From: Thiospirillum jenense
GTDB lineage: Bacteria; Pseudomonadota; Gammaproteobacteria; Chromatiales; Chromatiaceae
Length of the DNA: 64,000 nucleotides
Direction: 5' to 3'
NCBI RefSeq assembly: GCF_014145225.1
Contig: NZ_JABVCQ010000001.1
Coordinates: 114,987 to 178,986 of the forward strand
A program made the position numbers and the translations under genes. The notes below the pieces were generated by a model. It was given only the letters and a program-made list of their open reading frames with translations. It was not told where the DNA came from and did no database searches. This document shows positions 47,509-58,945 of the stretch, piece after piece (positions within the stretch are counted from its first letter, which is position 1; each line of letters begins with the position of its first letter).

Positions 47509-47949
47509 TTAACCTTGCGCGGCGGGGGTTGCCGGACGCAAATAAGATGTTTTGAATTTTTCACGATCTTCTTTACGCGATGAATCATAACCCAATTCGG
47601 CCATTTTTTGTTTCATCCAGCCGGGTAATACGCCCCGCACATACACATTGCTTTCATTCTGCGGATCAACGTAGGTCACATAATTGCGATTGCCTTTACC
47701 ACGCCCATCGCCAGGTTTTTTCGTGGATTCACCCGGCACTGGTCCGCGCCGCCGTTTAGTAGTCAACACTTCTAAAATCTCTTCAACCGCATATCCATTG
47801 CGGCTAATTAAGTCACGAATCTGCTGCACCAAATCACCGCGGGCGGCTTGTTTGCGCCGCAGCAATGCTTTTTCTAATCCCACTTTCTTTTGGTCAACTT
47901 CTTGTAACCGCGCACGGATTTCTTCAACACTTAATTCTTGATATTCCAC
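47509..47949 (-). CDS. H-NS family nucleoid-associated protein
   Basis: 146 residues from GTG 47949, chosen because GTGGAG lies ten bases upstream; the frame is open to 48009. An N-terminal coiled coil (LSVEEIRARLQEVDQKKVGL) for oligomerisation, a basic linker (RRRGPVPGESTKKPGDGRGK) and a C-terminal H-NS-like DNA-binding part (YVDPQNESNVYVRGVLPGWM). Such proteins silence AT-rich transferred DNA, relevant to the mosaic composition here. Confidence 0.78.
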   Translation of the reverse strand: MEYQELSVEEIRARLQEVDQKKVGLEKALLRRKQAARGDLVQQIRDLISRNGYAVEEILEVLTTKRRRGPVPGESTKKPGDGRGKGNRNYVTYVDPQNESNVYVRGVLPGWMKQKMAELGYDSSRKEDREKFKTSYLRPATPAAQG

Positions 47950-48208
47950 TTGTTTTATCTCCACAAAAGTAACGTTGTTAATCAAAAAGACTGGCACATA
48001 AGGTGACACTCTATTCGATCCTTCACCATAGCTGGCGATCTGAAACGCCAGTCATCACTCAACTCAGGTTATCGCACCACACTGGTGTTATCGTATCCTT
48101 AAACTGTCAATAATGACCCGTTGTCTAAGGAATGCGCAATTATTAAATCGCATTGTCTGCATTGTCAAGAAATGAATGAAAATAAACAGGCACCGTCCAG
48201 CATGTTGT

Positions 48209-50248
48209 TTAGCCAGCAATACCGCAGTGGCGTAAAAGTGCATCATTGCATGGCGGACGTCCACGAAAGGCGATGAATAATTCCATTGCATCAACCGCCC
48301 CACCCTGTTCCAAAATCGTTTGACGGAATCGCTGTCCCGTATCAGTATCAAAAATACCGCGCTCTTCAAAGAGTGAAAACGCATCCGCCGCCAATCGTTC
48401 TGCCCATTTATAACTGTAATAACCCGCTGCATAACCGCCCGCAAAAATATGTGAAAAACTATGCGCAAAACGGTTAAACGCTGGGGGATCATACACCGCC
48501 ACCTGAGCGCGTATTTTGGCTAATAACGCGGCAATTTGCGCTCCCTGTATAGAATCATAATCACGATGGAGTTGGAAATCAAACAACGCAAATTCCAATT
48601 GCCGCACCATTTGCATTGCCGATTGAAAATGCCGCGCTGCCTGTAAACGTTGATACAAATTATCTGGAATCAGTGCACCAGTGATAATATGCGCAGCGAA
48701 TAAATCGAGCGATTCGCGCTGCCAACACCAATTCTCTAAAAACTGACTGGGTAATTCCACCGCATCCCAAGCAACGCCATTAATGCCAGCCACCGGCGGG
48801 TAATTAACTCGCGTGAGCATGTGATGTAAACCATGACCAAACTCGTGAAAAAGCGTCTCCACTTCTTGATGCGTTAATTGTGACGGTTGCCCATCAACTG
48901 GCGGCGTAAAATTGCACACTAAATACGCAACGGGCAATTGAGACTGTCCGGCGCTATTAAACCGATTTACACAAACATCCATCCAAGCGCCGCCCCGTTT
49001 CTTTTGCCGAGCGTATAAATCTAAATAAAACGCCGCTCGCGGGGTGCCGTCAAGATCATTGATTTGATAAAACTGAACCTCAGGATGCCATAATGCTACG
49101 CTATTTGCCGGCGTAATACAAACATCAAATAACCGTTCGGCAACGGCAAATAAACCGGGAATCACATTGGTGACAGGAAAATACGGCCGCAATGCTTCTT
49201 GACTAATGGCGTACTGCTGCAAACGCAATTTTTCTGAATAATACGCCACATCCCACGCGCAGACTTCTGGCTGTCCTAATTCGGCTGCAAAAGTACAAAT
49301 ATCTGCAAATTCACGGCGCGCTTGTGGCAATGAACGGGCTGCCAAATCCGTTAAAAACTCGATGACCGAGGCAGTATCTGGCGCCATTTTCGTTGCTAAT
49401 GATAATTCAGCATAGTTGGCAAAACCGACTAATTGTGCAGATTCGTGGCGTAATGCAACGATCTGCTCCATGAGCGCGCTATTATCCCATTGCCCTGCGT
49501 GTGGCCCTTGATCGGATGCCCGCGTACTATAGGCGGTGTATAATTCACAGCGTAATGCGCGGTCATCGGCATATTGCATGACTGGCAAATAAGATGGGAT
49601 GTCAAGTGTTATTATCCAACCTTCTAAACCGCGTTGTTGTGCTTGCTGCTGGGCTAATGCAATCGCCGTTATCGGCAATCCAGTTAATTGTTGTTCATCG
49701 GTAATGTGTTTGAACCAGGCATTGGTGGCGTCGAGTAAATTTTCTTCAAACCGGTTGGTCAGGGTACTTAATTCTTGAATAATAGTTTTATAACGCGCCT
49801 GTTGCACAGGTGGCAATGTAACGCCGGCGAGGCGAAAATCACGCAGCGCATGATTTAATACTTGCCGCGCTGCATGATCTAAATCAGTGTATTCGGCAAC
49901 CTGTTGATATTTCTTGTAAAGTTCAGGATTTTGCGTGACTTCAGTTTGATAATCCGTCAATTTTGGCAAACAAATATTATATACCACACGCAATACGTCG
50001 CTATTACAAACGGCATTTAGATGTGTCACCGGTGACCAGACCTGTTGAATGCGTTCATTTGCAATCATTAACGGCGCAATGAAATTATCCCAAGTGGCGG
50101 GCGCCGGATCAGCGGTTAATTGCGCAATGAGCGCCCGCCCTTCAGCTAATACTTGATCGAGTGCCGGTTCAATGTGTGCCAGTTGAATGGCATCAAACGC
50201 GGGTAATGCTTGTTTAGTTAATAACGGATTTAAGTCTGTCATGCGCAA
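48209..50248 (-). CDS. prlC: Oligopeptidase A
   Basis: Cytoplasmic M3-family zinc metallopeptidase that degrades oligopeptides and cleaved signal peptides. 679 residues, with the zinc site HEFGHGLHHML (about 470) and downstream ELPSQFLENWCW supplying the third ligand region. N-terminal MTDLNPLL and C-terminal FIAFRGRPP match the family. Stand-alone gene. Confidence 0.95.
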   Translation of the reverse strand: MRMTDLNPLLTKQALPAFDAIQLAHIEPALDQVLAEGRALIAQLTADPAPATWDNFIAPLMIANERIQQVWSPVTHLNAVCNSDVLRVVYNICLPKLTDYQTEVTQNPELYKKYQQVAEYTDLDHAARQVLNHALRDFRLAGVTLPPVQQARYKTIIQELSTLTNRFEENLLDATNAWFKHITDEQQLTGLPITAIALAQQQAQQRGLEGWIITLDIPSYLPVMQYADDRALRCELYTAYSTRASDQGPHAGQWDNSALMEQIVALRHESAQLVGFANYAELSLATKMAPDTASVIEFLTDLAARSLPQARREFADICTFAAELGQPEVCAWDVAYYSEKLRLQQYAISQEALRPYFPVTNVIPGLFAVAERLFDVCITPANSVALWHPEVQFYQINDLDGTPRAAFYLDLYARQKKRGGAWMDVCVNRFNSAGQSQLPVAYLVCNFTPPVDGQPSQLTHQEVETLFHEFGHGLHHMLTRVNYPPVAGINGVAWDAVELPSQFLENWCWQRESLDLFAAHIITGALIPDNLYQRLQAARHFQSAMQMVRQLEFALFDFQLHRDYDSIQGAQIAALLAKIRAQVAVYDPPAFNRFAHSFSHIFAGGYAAGYYSYKWAERLAADAFSLFEERGIFDTDTGQRFRQTILEQGGAVDAMELFIAFRGRPPCNDALLRHCGIAG

Positions 50249-50331
50249 TTCTCAGCGGCCGCGGCGGCGTAAATAACAATTATGCGGCGTGGTTAATTGA
50301 GTAACGGTGATTGATTGAATAAAAACAGGCA

Positions 50332-50940
50332 TTATTCTGTTAAAAACCCGTGATCGTCCATGCTCGGGGCGGAGCGACCGTTACGCAAAAGACGGAGTTG
50401 TTCAGTGCGGGTGCGGGGAATAAATTGCTTATTATCACAGAAATACCATTGCCACAAGATGCGCCGATAGGAGTCGGAATCATCATCTAATGATTGCCAA
50501 GTATCCGCTGAAGTCGTCGGATTGATTAGATTGGCTGGATCAATGGGTTCAAAGTGTTGCTGAGTGCCATAAGCGTATAATTTATATTGCCCTCGCGGTG
50601 TGCAGCGTAAGCCTTCGTAACTGATATTACGCGCTCCATCCCTGGCGGTGGCAATGACGGTATAGCGCACCACGTTATCGGCGCTGGTGTGCAGACTATG
50701 ACTATCAATGAAATAGTCAAAACGCGCATTAGCGGCGCGATCAGGAATGGCGATTAAATCGTTATCACGCGGCCATGAAGGCAGTTGTAACGGTGCTTCA
50801 CGCCATGCAGTTGGGGCGGTGACACTGGCGGGCGTTGGTGCTTCCGCATCATTGATAAACAGATTATCCGCGCTGGCAGGGCGAGTAAAGACGACGCTAA
50901 TGAGGAGGAGTAAAGACAGTCGTGTTGTCAAGTCAAGCAT
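50332..50940 (-). CDS. CNP1-like family exported protein
   Basis: 202 residues: a signal peptide (LTTRLSLLLLISVVFTRPASA), then DYFIDSHSLHTSADNVVRYT, NISYEGLRCTPRGQYKLYAY and ILWQWYFCDNKQFIPRTR, matching the CNP1-like proteobacterial family of unknown function. The two Cys (LRC, YFC) may form a disulfide in the periplasm. Confidence 0.82.
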   Translation of the reverse strand: MLDLTTRLSLLLLISVVFTRPASADNLFINDAEAPTPASVTAPTAWREAPLQLPSWPRDNDLIAIPDRAANARFDYFIDSHSLHTSADNVVRYTVIATARDGARNISYEGLRCTPRGQYKLYAYGTQQHFEPIDPANLINPTTSADTWQSLDDDSDSYRRILWQWYFCDNKQFIPRTRTEQLRLLRNGRSAPSMDDHGFLTE

Positions 50941-51134
50941 AGCCAGTGAAGCGGTGAGTTGGGGGTGTCTGGGTTAAATAGGGAACGCGATTATAACGCG
51001 CCGTTGCAGAATTAAACACCTAAAATCACCGCCGTGCAAGTGCAAAAAAACAATCGGGTCAACAACGCGGCGCTTGTTGGATTGTTAACAATGATGGGTT
51101 GCGGAGTAAGCCTGATTGATTGGGGGTGTGGTAT

Positions 51135-51770
51135 TCAAGCATCAAGGGCGGCGGTAAATAAACTCGCATCGCCCTTGCCAATGCGCAATACTTGTGGCAT
51201 GTCGCCGGTCATGTCAATCACGGTTGTCGGTAAATTGCCACAATGCCCGCCGTCAATGATCAAATCAACACAGTGTGCTAACTGCTCGCGCATTTCATAG
51301 GTGTCGTTTAATGGTTGCGTGTCACCGGGTAGAATGAGCGTGGTCGTTAGCAGCGGTTGACCTAATTCACCCAGCAATGCGCGAGCAATGGGCGTGTCGG
51401 GTACTCGAATACCAATGGCGCGGCGCTTAGGATGTAATAACCGCCGTGGCACCTGTTTAGTGGCTTCATAAACAAAGGTATAGGCGCCGGGCGTGAGTGA
51501 TTTAAGTAGCCGATAATCTTGATTATCAATGCGTGCATAAGTGGAAATATCGGATAAATCACGACAAATCAAGGTGAATGGGTGTTTATCATCCAAACGG
51601 CGGATTTGGCGAATGCGTTCCATCGCAGATTTTTCGCCAATTTGACAGCCTAACGCATAGCAGGTGTCGGTGGGATAAATAATGACGCCGCCATTGCGCA
51701 CAATGTCAGCAGCGCGGTTAATTAAACGGGGTTGCGGGTTGTCGGGGTGGATTTCAAAATACTGCGCCAT
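51135..51770 (-). CDS. yciO: Sua5/YciO/YrdC family protein (threonylcarbamoyl-AMP synthase-like)
   Basis: 211 residues with the YrdC fold: GGVIIYPTDTCYALGCQIGE, then RIRQIRRLDDKHPFTLICRD, GAYTFVYEAT and AIGIRVPDTPIARALL. It begins MAQYFEIHPDNPQPRLI, as YciO proteins do, rather than TsaC. YciO shares the L-threonylcarbamoyladenylate chemistry but its role in tRNA t6A is less certain. rnm lies 51 bases upstream on the same strand, the pairing known from E. coli. Confidence 0.88.
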   Translation of the reverse strand: MAQYFEIHPDNPQPRLINRAADIVRNGGVIIYPTDTCYALGCQIGEKSAMERIRQIRRLDDKHPFTLICRDLSDISTYARIDNQDYRLLKSLTPGAYTFVYEATKQVPRRLLHPKRRAIGIRVPDTPIARALLGELGQPLLTTTLILPGDTQPLNDTYEMREQLAHCVDLIIDGGHCGNLPTTVIDMTGDMPQVLRIGKGDASLFTAALDA

Positions 51771-51821
51771 AAATAAAAACCGCCAAAGTGGGTGGGTGGT
51801 GGTGAATCGCGTGATAATAGG

Positions 51822-52655
51822 TTATTGCCAATCGTGCCAAATGGGGGTGCAGCACGCTGGTAATGCGGGTAATTGCCCTAGTTCAATCCAGGGTTGTTCG
51901 GGGCCGTGATAATCAGAACCAGCAGAGGCGAGGAATTGATGTTCAGCCGCATAATTGGCATAATTGAATACGTCATCGCGGCTATGGCTGCCGGAGATCA
52001 CTTCAATTGCGCGCCCGCCGGCACGACTAAATTCATTAAATAATTGCCGCCGTTTACTGGCAGTTAATTGATAACGCGCCGGATGCGCAATCACGGCTTG
52101 ACCACCGGCGGTTTTAATCCAATTCACCGCGGTCATTAAATCAGTCCATTCACTTGGAACATAGCCCGGTTTGCCAGCAACGAGAAAACGCTTGAAAATA
52201 CTGCGCACATCAGGTGCCGCGCCACGGGCGACTAAAAAGCGCGCAAAATGGGTGCGCCCAATGACCACGCCATTGGCGTAGGCTTGCGCACCCGCCAGCG
52301 CGTCTGGGTAGCCGACTTTAGCCAACCGCTGCGCCATTTCCTCCGCTCGCCAAGTGCGAAATTGACGCTGAGTTATTAATCCGTGTTCGAGCGTTGAATT
52401 ATTTGAATCAATTCCCAACCCAACAATGTGAATAGTGCGGCCTAACCAGGTGACGGAAATCTCAACGCCGGCAATGAGTTTCACCCCGACTGTCGTGGCG
52501 GTTAATTGCGCTTCATCAATACCAGCAACGGTATCGTGATCGGTGAGCGCTAATACGCGCACCCCCGCTACCGCCGCACGGGTGACTAATTGCGTCGGTG
52601 TGAGAGTGCCATCCGAAGCGGTTGAATGAGTGTGCAAATCAGGCGATGGAATCAT
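51822..52655 (-). CDS. rnm: PHP-domain 5'-nucleotidase/exoribonuclease RNase AM
   Basis: 277 residues of the PHP phosphoesterase family (YciV): metal ligands in DLHTHSTASDGTLTPTQLV, LTDHDTVAG, GVEISV, AVIAHPAR and AGSDYHGP. In E. coli it matures 5' ends of rRNA as a 5'-3' exoribonuclease. Adjacent to yciO, with divergent yciB upstream. Confidence 0.9.
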   Translation of the reverse strand: MIPSPDLHTHSTASDGTLTPTQLVTRAAVAGVRVLALTDHDTVAGIDEAQLTATTVGVKLIAGVEISVTWLGRTIHIVGLGIDSNNSTLEHGLITQRQFRTWRAEEMAQRLAKVGYPDALAGAQAYANGVVIGRTHFARFLVARGAAPDVRSIFKRFLVAGKPGYVPSEWTDLMTAVNWIKTAGGQAVIAHPARYQLTASKRRQLFNEFSRAGGRAIEVISGSHSRDDVFNYANYAAEHQFLASAGSDYHGPEQPWIELGQLPALPACCTPIWHDWQ

Positions 52656-52835
52656 GGCAATTTTCTAAATGAGAACAATTAAATACACCGTCACCCGCGA
52701 TCATGTTTCAGTAATGACATTGGAACGGCAGTCAATCAAGTTATTTTAACACGCGGTGAGTGTGCGTAATATAGTGAACCCGCCGCTTCAATTGCGCAAT
52801 ATTAGCCAACCGCCCTTATTGAAGGATATTTTCTT

Positions 52836-53519
52836 ATGCAATTTTTAATTGATTTTTTCCCGGTGATTTTATTTTTCATTGCATATAAACTGGCGGGGAT
52901 TTACGTCGCCACTGGCATTGCTATTGCGGCCGCGGCAATACAAGTTGGTTGGTCATGGTGGCGGCATCATCACGTCCAAACGATGCAATGGGTCACATTG
53001 GCGTTATTAGTCATTTTCGGCGGGTTGACCATCGCATTACACGACCCCATTTTTATTATGTGGAAACCGACACTGATTAACTGGTTATTTGCCCTCGCAT
53101 TTTTAATTACCCAGTTCATAGGTGAGCGCCCCTTGACACAACGGTTAATGGGGCAGGCAATCATTCTACCAATACACATTTGGCGCAGGTTAAATCTTGC
53201 GTGGGTAGGTTTTTTTATAGTTTCAGGTCTGGTTAATCTATACGTTGTTTATTACGGCAGTGGCTTTTTTACCGCCCGCCAAGCATTAGTCAACGCGACG
53301 GGGCAAACCACATTTGATTTGGCTAACTGTAGCACAGCCTTTACTGGTGCGCTGTTGGAATTATGCCAAACTGCCCAACACAGCGAAGCCATTTGGGTTA
53401 ATTTCAAGCTATTCGGTTTATTAGGCATGACCATTGCGTTTGTAGTAGCACAATCGTTGTATCTAGCGCGGTATGTGCAAGATGATAATAATGAACCGGC
53501 GGCGCCATCATCGCGTTAA
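52836..53519 (+). CDS. yciB: Inner-membrane protein YciB / septation protein A
   Basis: 227 residues. The family core is MQFLIDFFPVILFFIAYKLA, ALHDPIFIMWKPTLINWLF, RRLNLAWVGFFIVSGLVNLY and the C-terminal WVNFKLFGLLGMTIAF. Usual members are about 180 residues; here about 45 extra residues (GFFTARQALVNATGQ...QTAQHSEAI) sit between the last two blocks. Linked to envelope integrity and septation. AAGGA precedes the ATG. Confidence 0.88.
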   Translation: MQFLIDFFPVILFFIAYKLAGIYVATGIAIAAAAIQVGWSWWRHHHVQTMQWVTLALLVIFGGLTIALHDPIFIMWKPTLINWLFALAFLITQFIGERPLTQRLMGQAIILPIHIWRRLNLAWVGFFIVSGLVNLYVVYYGSGFFTARQALVNATGQTTFDLANCSTAFTGALLELCQTAQHSEAIWVNFKLFGLLGMTIAFVVAQSLYLARYVQDDNNEPAAPSSR

Positions 53520-53634
53520 CTAGCCACGTTTTATTCACCAGTGACACAATTCAATGCTACGCGATCATCAGGGGCGCTGATGATTGCATCAACAATCCCG
53601 CACGAATGACACTGTTATTTGACTGATATTTTGA

Positions 53635-53663
53635 TTGACATTGCCCAATGCTTAAATCATATT
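53635..53663 (+). promoter_or_regulatory. Candidate sigma-70 promoter for ilvBNC
   Basis: Exact -35 TTGACA (53635-53640), 17-base spacer, -10 CATATT (4 of 6). It lies about 135 bases before the ilvB start. No leader peptide rich in branched-chain codons was found, so no attenuation is claimed. Confidence 0.5.
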
Positions 53664-53799
53664 AGCAACGACGCACTTCAAACGGCAATGCAATGGGTTG
53701 ATTGGCCAATTCTATCAGGGAACTGACCAGCGAACTTGCAAATAAATCACTGTTTGCGATGCACCGCGTTCTATCAAAAACACACCGAGGTATTTTTGT

Positions 53800-55554
53800 G
53801 TGGATAATTCACTCACCCCGCCCCTCCAATTAAGTGGCGCCGACATTGTCATTCAGACGTTAATTGATGCCGGCGTTGATTACGTCTTTGGCTATCCTGG
53901 CGGCGCCGTATTGCACATTTACGATGCGCTATTCAAAAAAGCCGACCAAATTAAACACATTTTAGTGCGCCACGAGCAGGGCGCAGTTCATGCCGCCGAC
54001 GGCTATGCGCGTGCCACCGGGCGTTGCGGCGTGTGTTTAGTGACCTCCGGCCCCGGCGCTACCAATGCCGTCACCGGTATTGCCACCGCGTATATGGATT
54101 CAATTCCGCTCGTGGTATTAACTGGTCAAGTGCCATTACCGGTCATTGGCAGTGACGCATTTCAAGAAGTGGATACGGTTGGCATTACCCGCCCGTGCGT
54201 TAAACACAACTTTTTGGTGCGAAAACGCGAGGATTTAGCGCCGATCATCGCCAAAGCGTTTCATATCGCGCAAACGGGACGCCCCGGGCCGGTGGTCGTG
54301 GATATTCCTAAAGACATGACCGATCCGACGCAATTGATTCCCTATTATTATCCGCGTGAAGTGCAATTGCGGGCGTATCAACCGCCGCAGCATGGTGATT
54401 TAGAACAGATTCGTAAGGCGGTCAGTTTATTATTAACGGCGCAGCGCCCGGTGATTTATACCGGCGGCGGAGTTATTGCCGATAATGCCGCGGCCGAATT
54501 AACTGAATTGACGCGGCTGCTGGGCTATCCATTAACCAGCACGTTAATGGGATTGGGCGGCTATCCAATGACCGATAAACAGTTTGTCGGCATGTTGGGA
54601 ATGCACGGCACCTATGAAGCTAATATGGCAATGCACGAAACCGATTGTTTAATTGCCATTGGGGCGCGCTTTGATGATCGCGTCACGGGTAAAATTGAAC
54701 ATTTTTGCCCGCAGGCCAAAATTATTCACATTGATATTGATCCGGCCTCAATTTCTAAAACCGTGCGCGTGGATATTCCAATTGTCGGGCCGGTGGGGAG
54801 CGTGTTGCGTGAATTATTACGGCTATTGCGCACCAGCCCGCAACGCCCGAATGCTGAGGCATTAACGACGTGGTGGCAGCGGATTGAAGAATGGCGGCAA
54901 GTCAATTGTATGCGGTATGATCGCAATAGCGATAAAATTAAACCGCAATTCGCCATCGAAACGCTTTATCAATTGACTAAAGGTGATTTGTATTTAACGT
55001 CGGATGTTGGTCAACACCAAATGTTTGCCGCGCAGTTTTATCCATTCGATCAGCCGCGCCGCTGGATTAACTCGGGTGGATTAGGCACAATGGGATTTGG
55101 TTTACCAGCAGCCGTTGGGGTGCAATTAGCGCATCCCGACTCGCGAGTAGTGTGCGTGTCCGGTGAAGCCAGTATTTTAATGTGTATTCAAGAATTGGCC
55201 ACCTGCAAACAATACAAGTTGCCAATTAAAATCCTTCTGCTGAATAATGGCTATATGGGCATGGTACGGCAATGGCAGGAGTTCTTTTATGAAAGCCGCT
55301 ATGCTCACACCTATGTTGAAGCCTTGCCGGATTTCGTGGCATTAGCGAATAGTTTTGGTCATGTCGGAATGCGCGTAGATCAACCCGATCAATTAGCCAA
55401 AACATTGCAAGACGCCTTTGCTTTAACAGATCGTTTAGTGTTGATTGATGTGGTGGTTGATCCCACTGAAAATGTTTATCCAATGGTCGCGGCGGGTAAA
55501 GGGCAACATGAAATGCACTTGCCACCGACACTATCTGAACGGGAGCTGGCTTGA
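53800..55554 (+). CDS. ilvB: Acetolactate synthase, large subunit
   Basis: ThDP-dependent first step of valine/leucine biosynthesis and, with 2-oxobutyrate, isoleucine biosynthesis. 584 residues: YVFGYPGGAVLHIYDALFK, catalytic Glu in RHEQGAVHAADGYAR, GPGATNAVTGIATAY, FAD region RFDDRVTGK, and the ThDP/Mg motif SGEASILMCIQELAT...NNGYMGMVRQWQ. GTG start at 53800 with GAGG upstream. It leads the operon ilvB-ilvN-ilvC. Confidence 0.96.
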   Translation: MDNSLTPPLQLSGADIVIQTLIDAGVDYVFGYPGGAVLHIYDALFKKADQIKHILVRHEQGAVHAADGYARATGRCGVCLVTSGPGATNAVTGIATAYMDSIPLVVLTGQVPLPVIGSDAFQEVDTVGITRPCVKHNFLVRKREDLAPIIAKAFHIAQTGRPGPVVVDIPKDMTDPTQLIPYYYPREVQLRAYQPPQHGDLEQIRKAVSLLLTAQRPVIYTGGGVIADNAAAELTELTRLLGYPLTSTLMGLGGYPMTDKQFVGMLGMHGTYEANMAMHETDCLIAIGARFDDRVTGKIEHFCPQAKIIHIDIDPASISKTVRVDIPIVGPVGSVLRELLRLLRTSPQRPNAEALTTWWQRIEEWRQVNCMRYDRNSDKIKPQFAIETLYQLTKGDLYLTSDVGQHQMFAAQFYPFDQPRRWINSGGLGTMGFGLPAAVGVQLAHPDSRVVCVSGEASILMCIQELATCKQYKLPIKILLLNNGYMGMVRQWQEFFYESRYAHTYVEALPDFVALANSFGHVGMRVDQPDQLAKTLQDAFALTDRLVLIDVVVDPTENVYPMVAAGKGQHEMHLPPTLSERELA

Positions 55555-55569
55555 GCCAGAAAATTCATT

Positions 55570-57157
<1,588 letters not shown>

Positions 57158-57184
57158 TTGCACAACGCTATCAATTCACGAATG

Positions 57185-57222
57185 ATCGTTCCCAGGCGCT
57201 CGCGTGGGGACGATTATTTTTT
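57185..57222 (+). terminator. Terminator of ilvBNC, from a REP-like palindrome
   Basis: Arms ATCGTTCCC and GGGGACGAT (57185-57193, 57206-57214), then TATTTTTT. It is a variant of the type 1 REP unit placed so that it ends in a T-run. Confidence 0.75.
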
Positions 57223-57238
57223 ATGAGAGAGTGATTTC

Positions 57239-58300
57239 ATGTACGACGATCACGCTGGTCGTTCTGCTGCTTTAGATACCGCCTTTTCATCGGCAATTAA
57301 ACTACCGACAACGCATTCCGCCACGTCCGCGCCGCATCATTCAATTTCCAATACGGCGGGAATTGCACCGCGCCCCATGTTTAATCAACCTGTCATTAAC
57401 GATGGCTATTTATGGTGGTACACCGATGCGTTGAGTGATGATGGGCGCTATGGTTTAACTTTAATTGCGCTGGTTGGCAATGTTTTTTCGCCGTATTATG
57501 CCAAAGCACGGCAGCGCGGTGAAATGAATCCCAATGATTATTGCGCAATTAACGTCGCTATCTATGATCGCCATACCAATAAAGGGTTGTGGGCAATGAC
57601 CGAGCGCGGGCAGCGGCAGCTCTTTCGCAATCAACATGAATTGGCGATTGGACCAAGTCAATTGCGCTGGGAACATGACACGGTGATTATTCAATTAGAT
57701 GAAATTGCCACGCCATTACCGCGCCGGGTGCGCGGTGAAATTCGTATTCACCCTCGCGCATTGACCACGCATCACCAACAACTCGATTATCATGGGCGTC
57801 ATTATTGGTGGCCAATTGCCCCGGATGCACAGGTTGAAGTGCGTTTGCAGTACCCGTCAATTCACTGGTCGGGCGCCGGTTATTTGGATAGTAATTGGGG
57901 TGATGAGCCAATTGCGGCGGGGTTTATTGATTGGGATTGGTCACGGGCGAAATTGCGTCATCATACGGCGGTATTATACGACGTGCGGCGGCGGCAGGGC
58001 GATCCATTGGCATTGGCATTGCGGTTTAATCGGCATGGTGAGGCCGAACCATTTAATCCACCGCCGCGTCAATCATTACCGCCGACCTTTTGGTGGAAAA
58101 TTGCGCGCACGATGCAGAGTGATAATAATAGTCGGGTATTAGAAACGCTGGAAGATACGCCGTTTTATGCGCGCTCGACATTGCAAGCGCATTTGCTGGG
58201 TGAATCAGTCAGCGCGGTGCATGAGAGTTTGTCATTAGAGCGGTTTATTCAGCCCTGGGTGCAGTTATTATTGCCCGTGCGAATGCCGCGACGGGCGTGA
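57239..58300 (+). CDS. crtC: Carotenoid 1,2-hydratase
   Basis: Adds water at the C-1,2 end of acyclic carotenoids (neurosporene/lycopene) in spirilloxanthin- or okenone-type pathways. 353 residues: GYLWWYTDALSDDGRYGLTL, FSPYYAKARQRGEMNPNDYC, LWAMTERGQRQLFRNQHELAIG in overlapping blocks, YWWPIAP, YLDSNWGDEPI and DWDWSRAKLRHHTAVLYD. Start ATG 57239 (GAGAGTG upstream); family homology begins only near MFNQPVINDG (residue 47). Neighbours are unrelated, so it is outside any photosynthesis cluster visible here. A strong indication of a purple phototroph. Confidence 0.93.
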   Translation: MYDDHAGRSAALDTAFSSAIKLPTTHSATSAPHHSISNTAGIAPRPMFNQPVINDGYLWWYTDALSDDGRYGLTLIALVGNVFSPYYAKARQRGEMNPNDYCAINVAIYDRHTNKGLWAMTERGQRQLFRNQHELAIGPSQLRWEHDTVIIQLDEIATPLPRRVRGEIRIHPRALTTHHQQLDYHGRHYWWPIAPDAQVEVRLQYPSIHWSGAGYLDSNWGDEPIAAGFIDWDWSRAKLRHHTAVLYDVRRRQGDPLALALRFNRHGEAEPFNPPPRQSLPPTFWWKIARTMQSDNNSRVLETLEDTPFYARSTLQAHLLGESVSAVHESLSLERFIQPWVQLLLPVRMPRRA

Positions 58301-58358
58301 TTCAATGCGTGTCATTAATGATGATGCGGATTGCGCATTCCCACGCTGGCGTTTGCGG

Positions 58359-58455
58359 GGGGCTGTTAACTGCTTCAGTGAATACAGCCGTCATTCCCGC
58401 ACAAGCGGGAAACCAGAATACGGCGCTATTGGATTTCCGCAGACGCGGGAATGAC
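58359..58455. repeat. Degenerate copy of the TTAAGTTC-ended element
   Basis: Begins GGGGGCTGTTAAC and contains two ATTCCCGC...GCGGGAA-type hairpins (58391-58412, 58434-58455). The right end is missing. Confidence 0.5.
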
Positions 58456-58485
58456 AAATAATCCAATAGTTGTGGAATATATGCC

Positions 58486-58945
58486 GTGATTTATCTCAAT
58501 GTTGATCATCTACGCCGTTGCCTCCAAACGTTGGAGTATTCATTGACGCTGTATTGCCAAGCCCCGGCAGATCATATCCAACAGGAAGTTTATCGTAATG
58601 CCATTGTCAAAGGGTTTGAATTGACGCAAGAAGTTGTTTTCAAACTATTGAAAAAAGCATTGAAAGCGTATGGGCATAGCGGTAAAAAAACTGGATGCGC
58701 TATTCGTGAAAGACCTCATCCGCTTGGCAGCCGTCCATGATTTAATGACATTAGAGGCGGTCGAACGCTGGTTCAAATACCGCGATAATCGCAATGATAC
58801 TGCCCATGATTACGGCGAACAGTTTGCGAAAGAAACGCTCACTTTGATTACGCCGTTTTTAATAGATGTCCAGCAATTGGTTGCGGTGTTGGAACAGAAA
58901 TTCGGGGCGCACTCTGAAACGAATAACACGGCACCCGCGCCATGA
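58486..58945 (+). pseudogene. HEPN-type nucleotidyltransferase substrate-binding protein (HI0074 family), frameshifted
   Basis: The first frame (GTG 58486) gives LNVDHLRRCLQTLEYSLTLY ... VKGFELTQEVVFKLLKKALKA up to an A7 run at 58684-58690. The protein then continues in the +1 frame as KKLDALFVKDLIRLAAVHDL ... WFKYRDNRNDTAHDYGEQF to 58945. Removing one A restores a continuous protein of about 152 residues. In HEPN-MNT modules this subunit is the HEPN partner; RDNRNDTAH is its R-x(4)-H-like motif region. Mutation, sequencing error or transcript slippage are all possible. Confidence 0.75.

Noticed and set aside
48025..48055. Hairpin CTGGCG/CGCCAG as a terminator
   Set aside because: The stem is only six pairs and neither strand has a T-run.
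48088..48492. 134-codon frame overlapping the prlC 3' end
   Set aside because: Same strand, other frame, covering conserved prlC C-terminal codons; no independent support.
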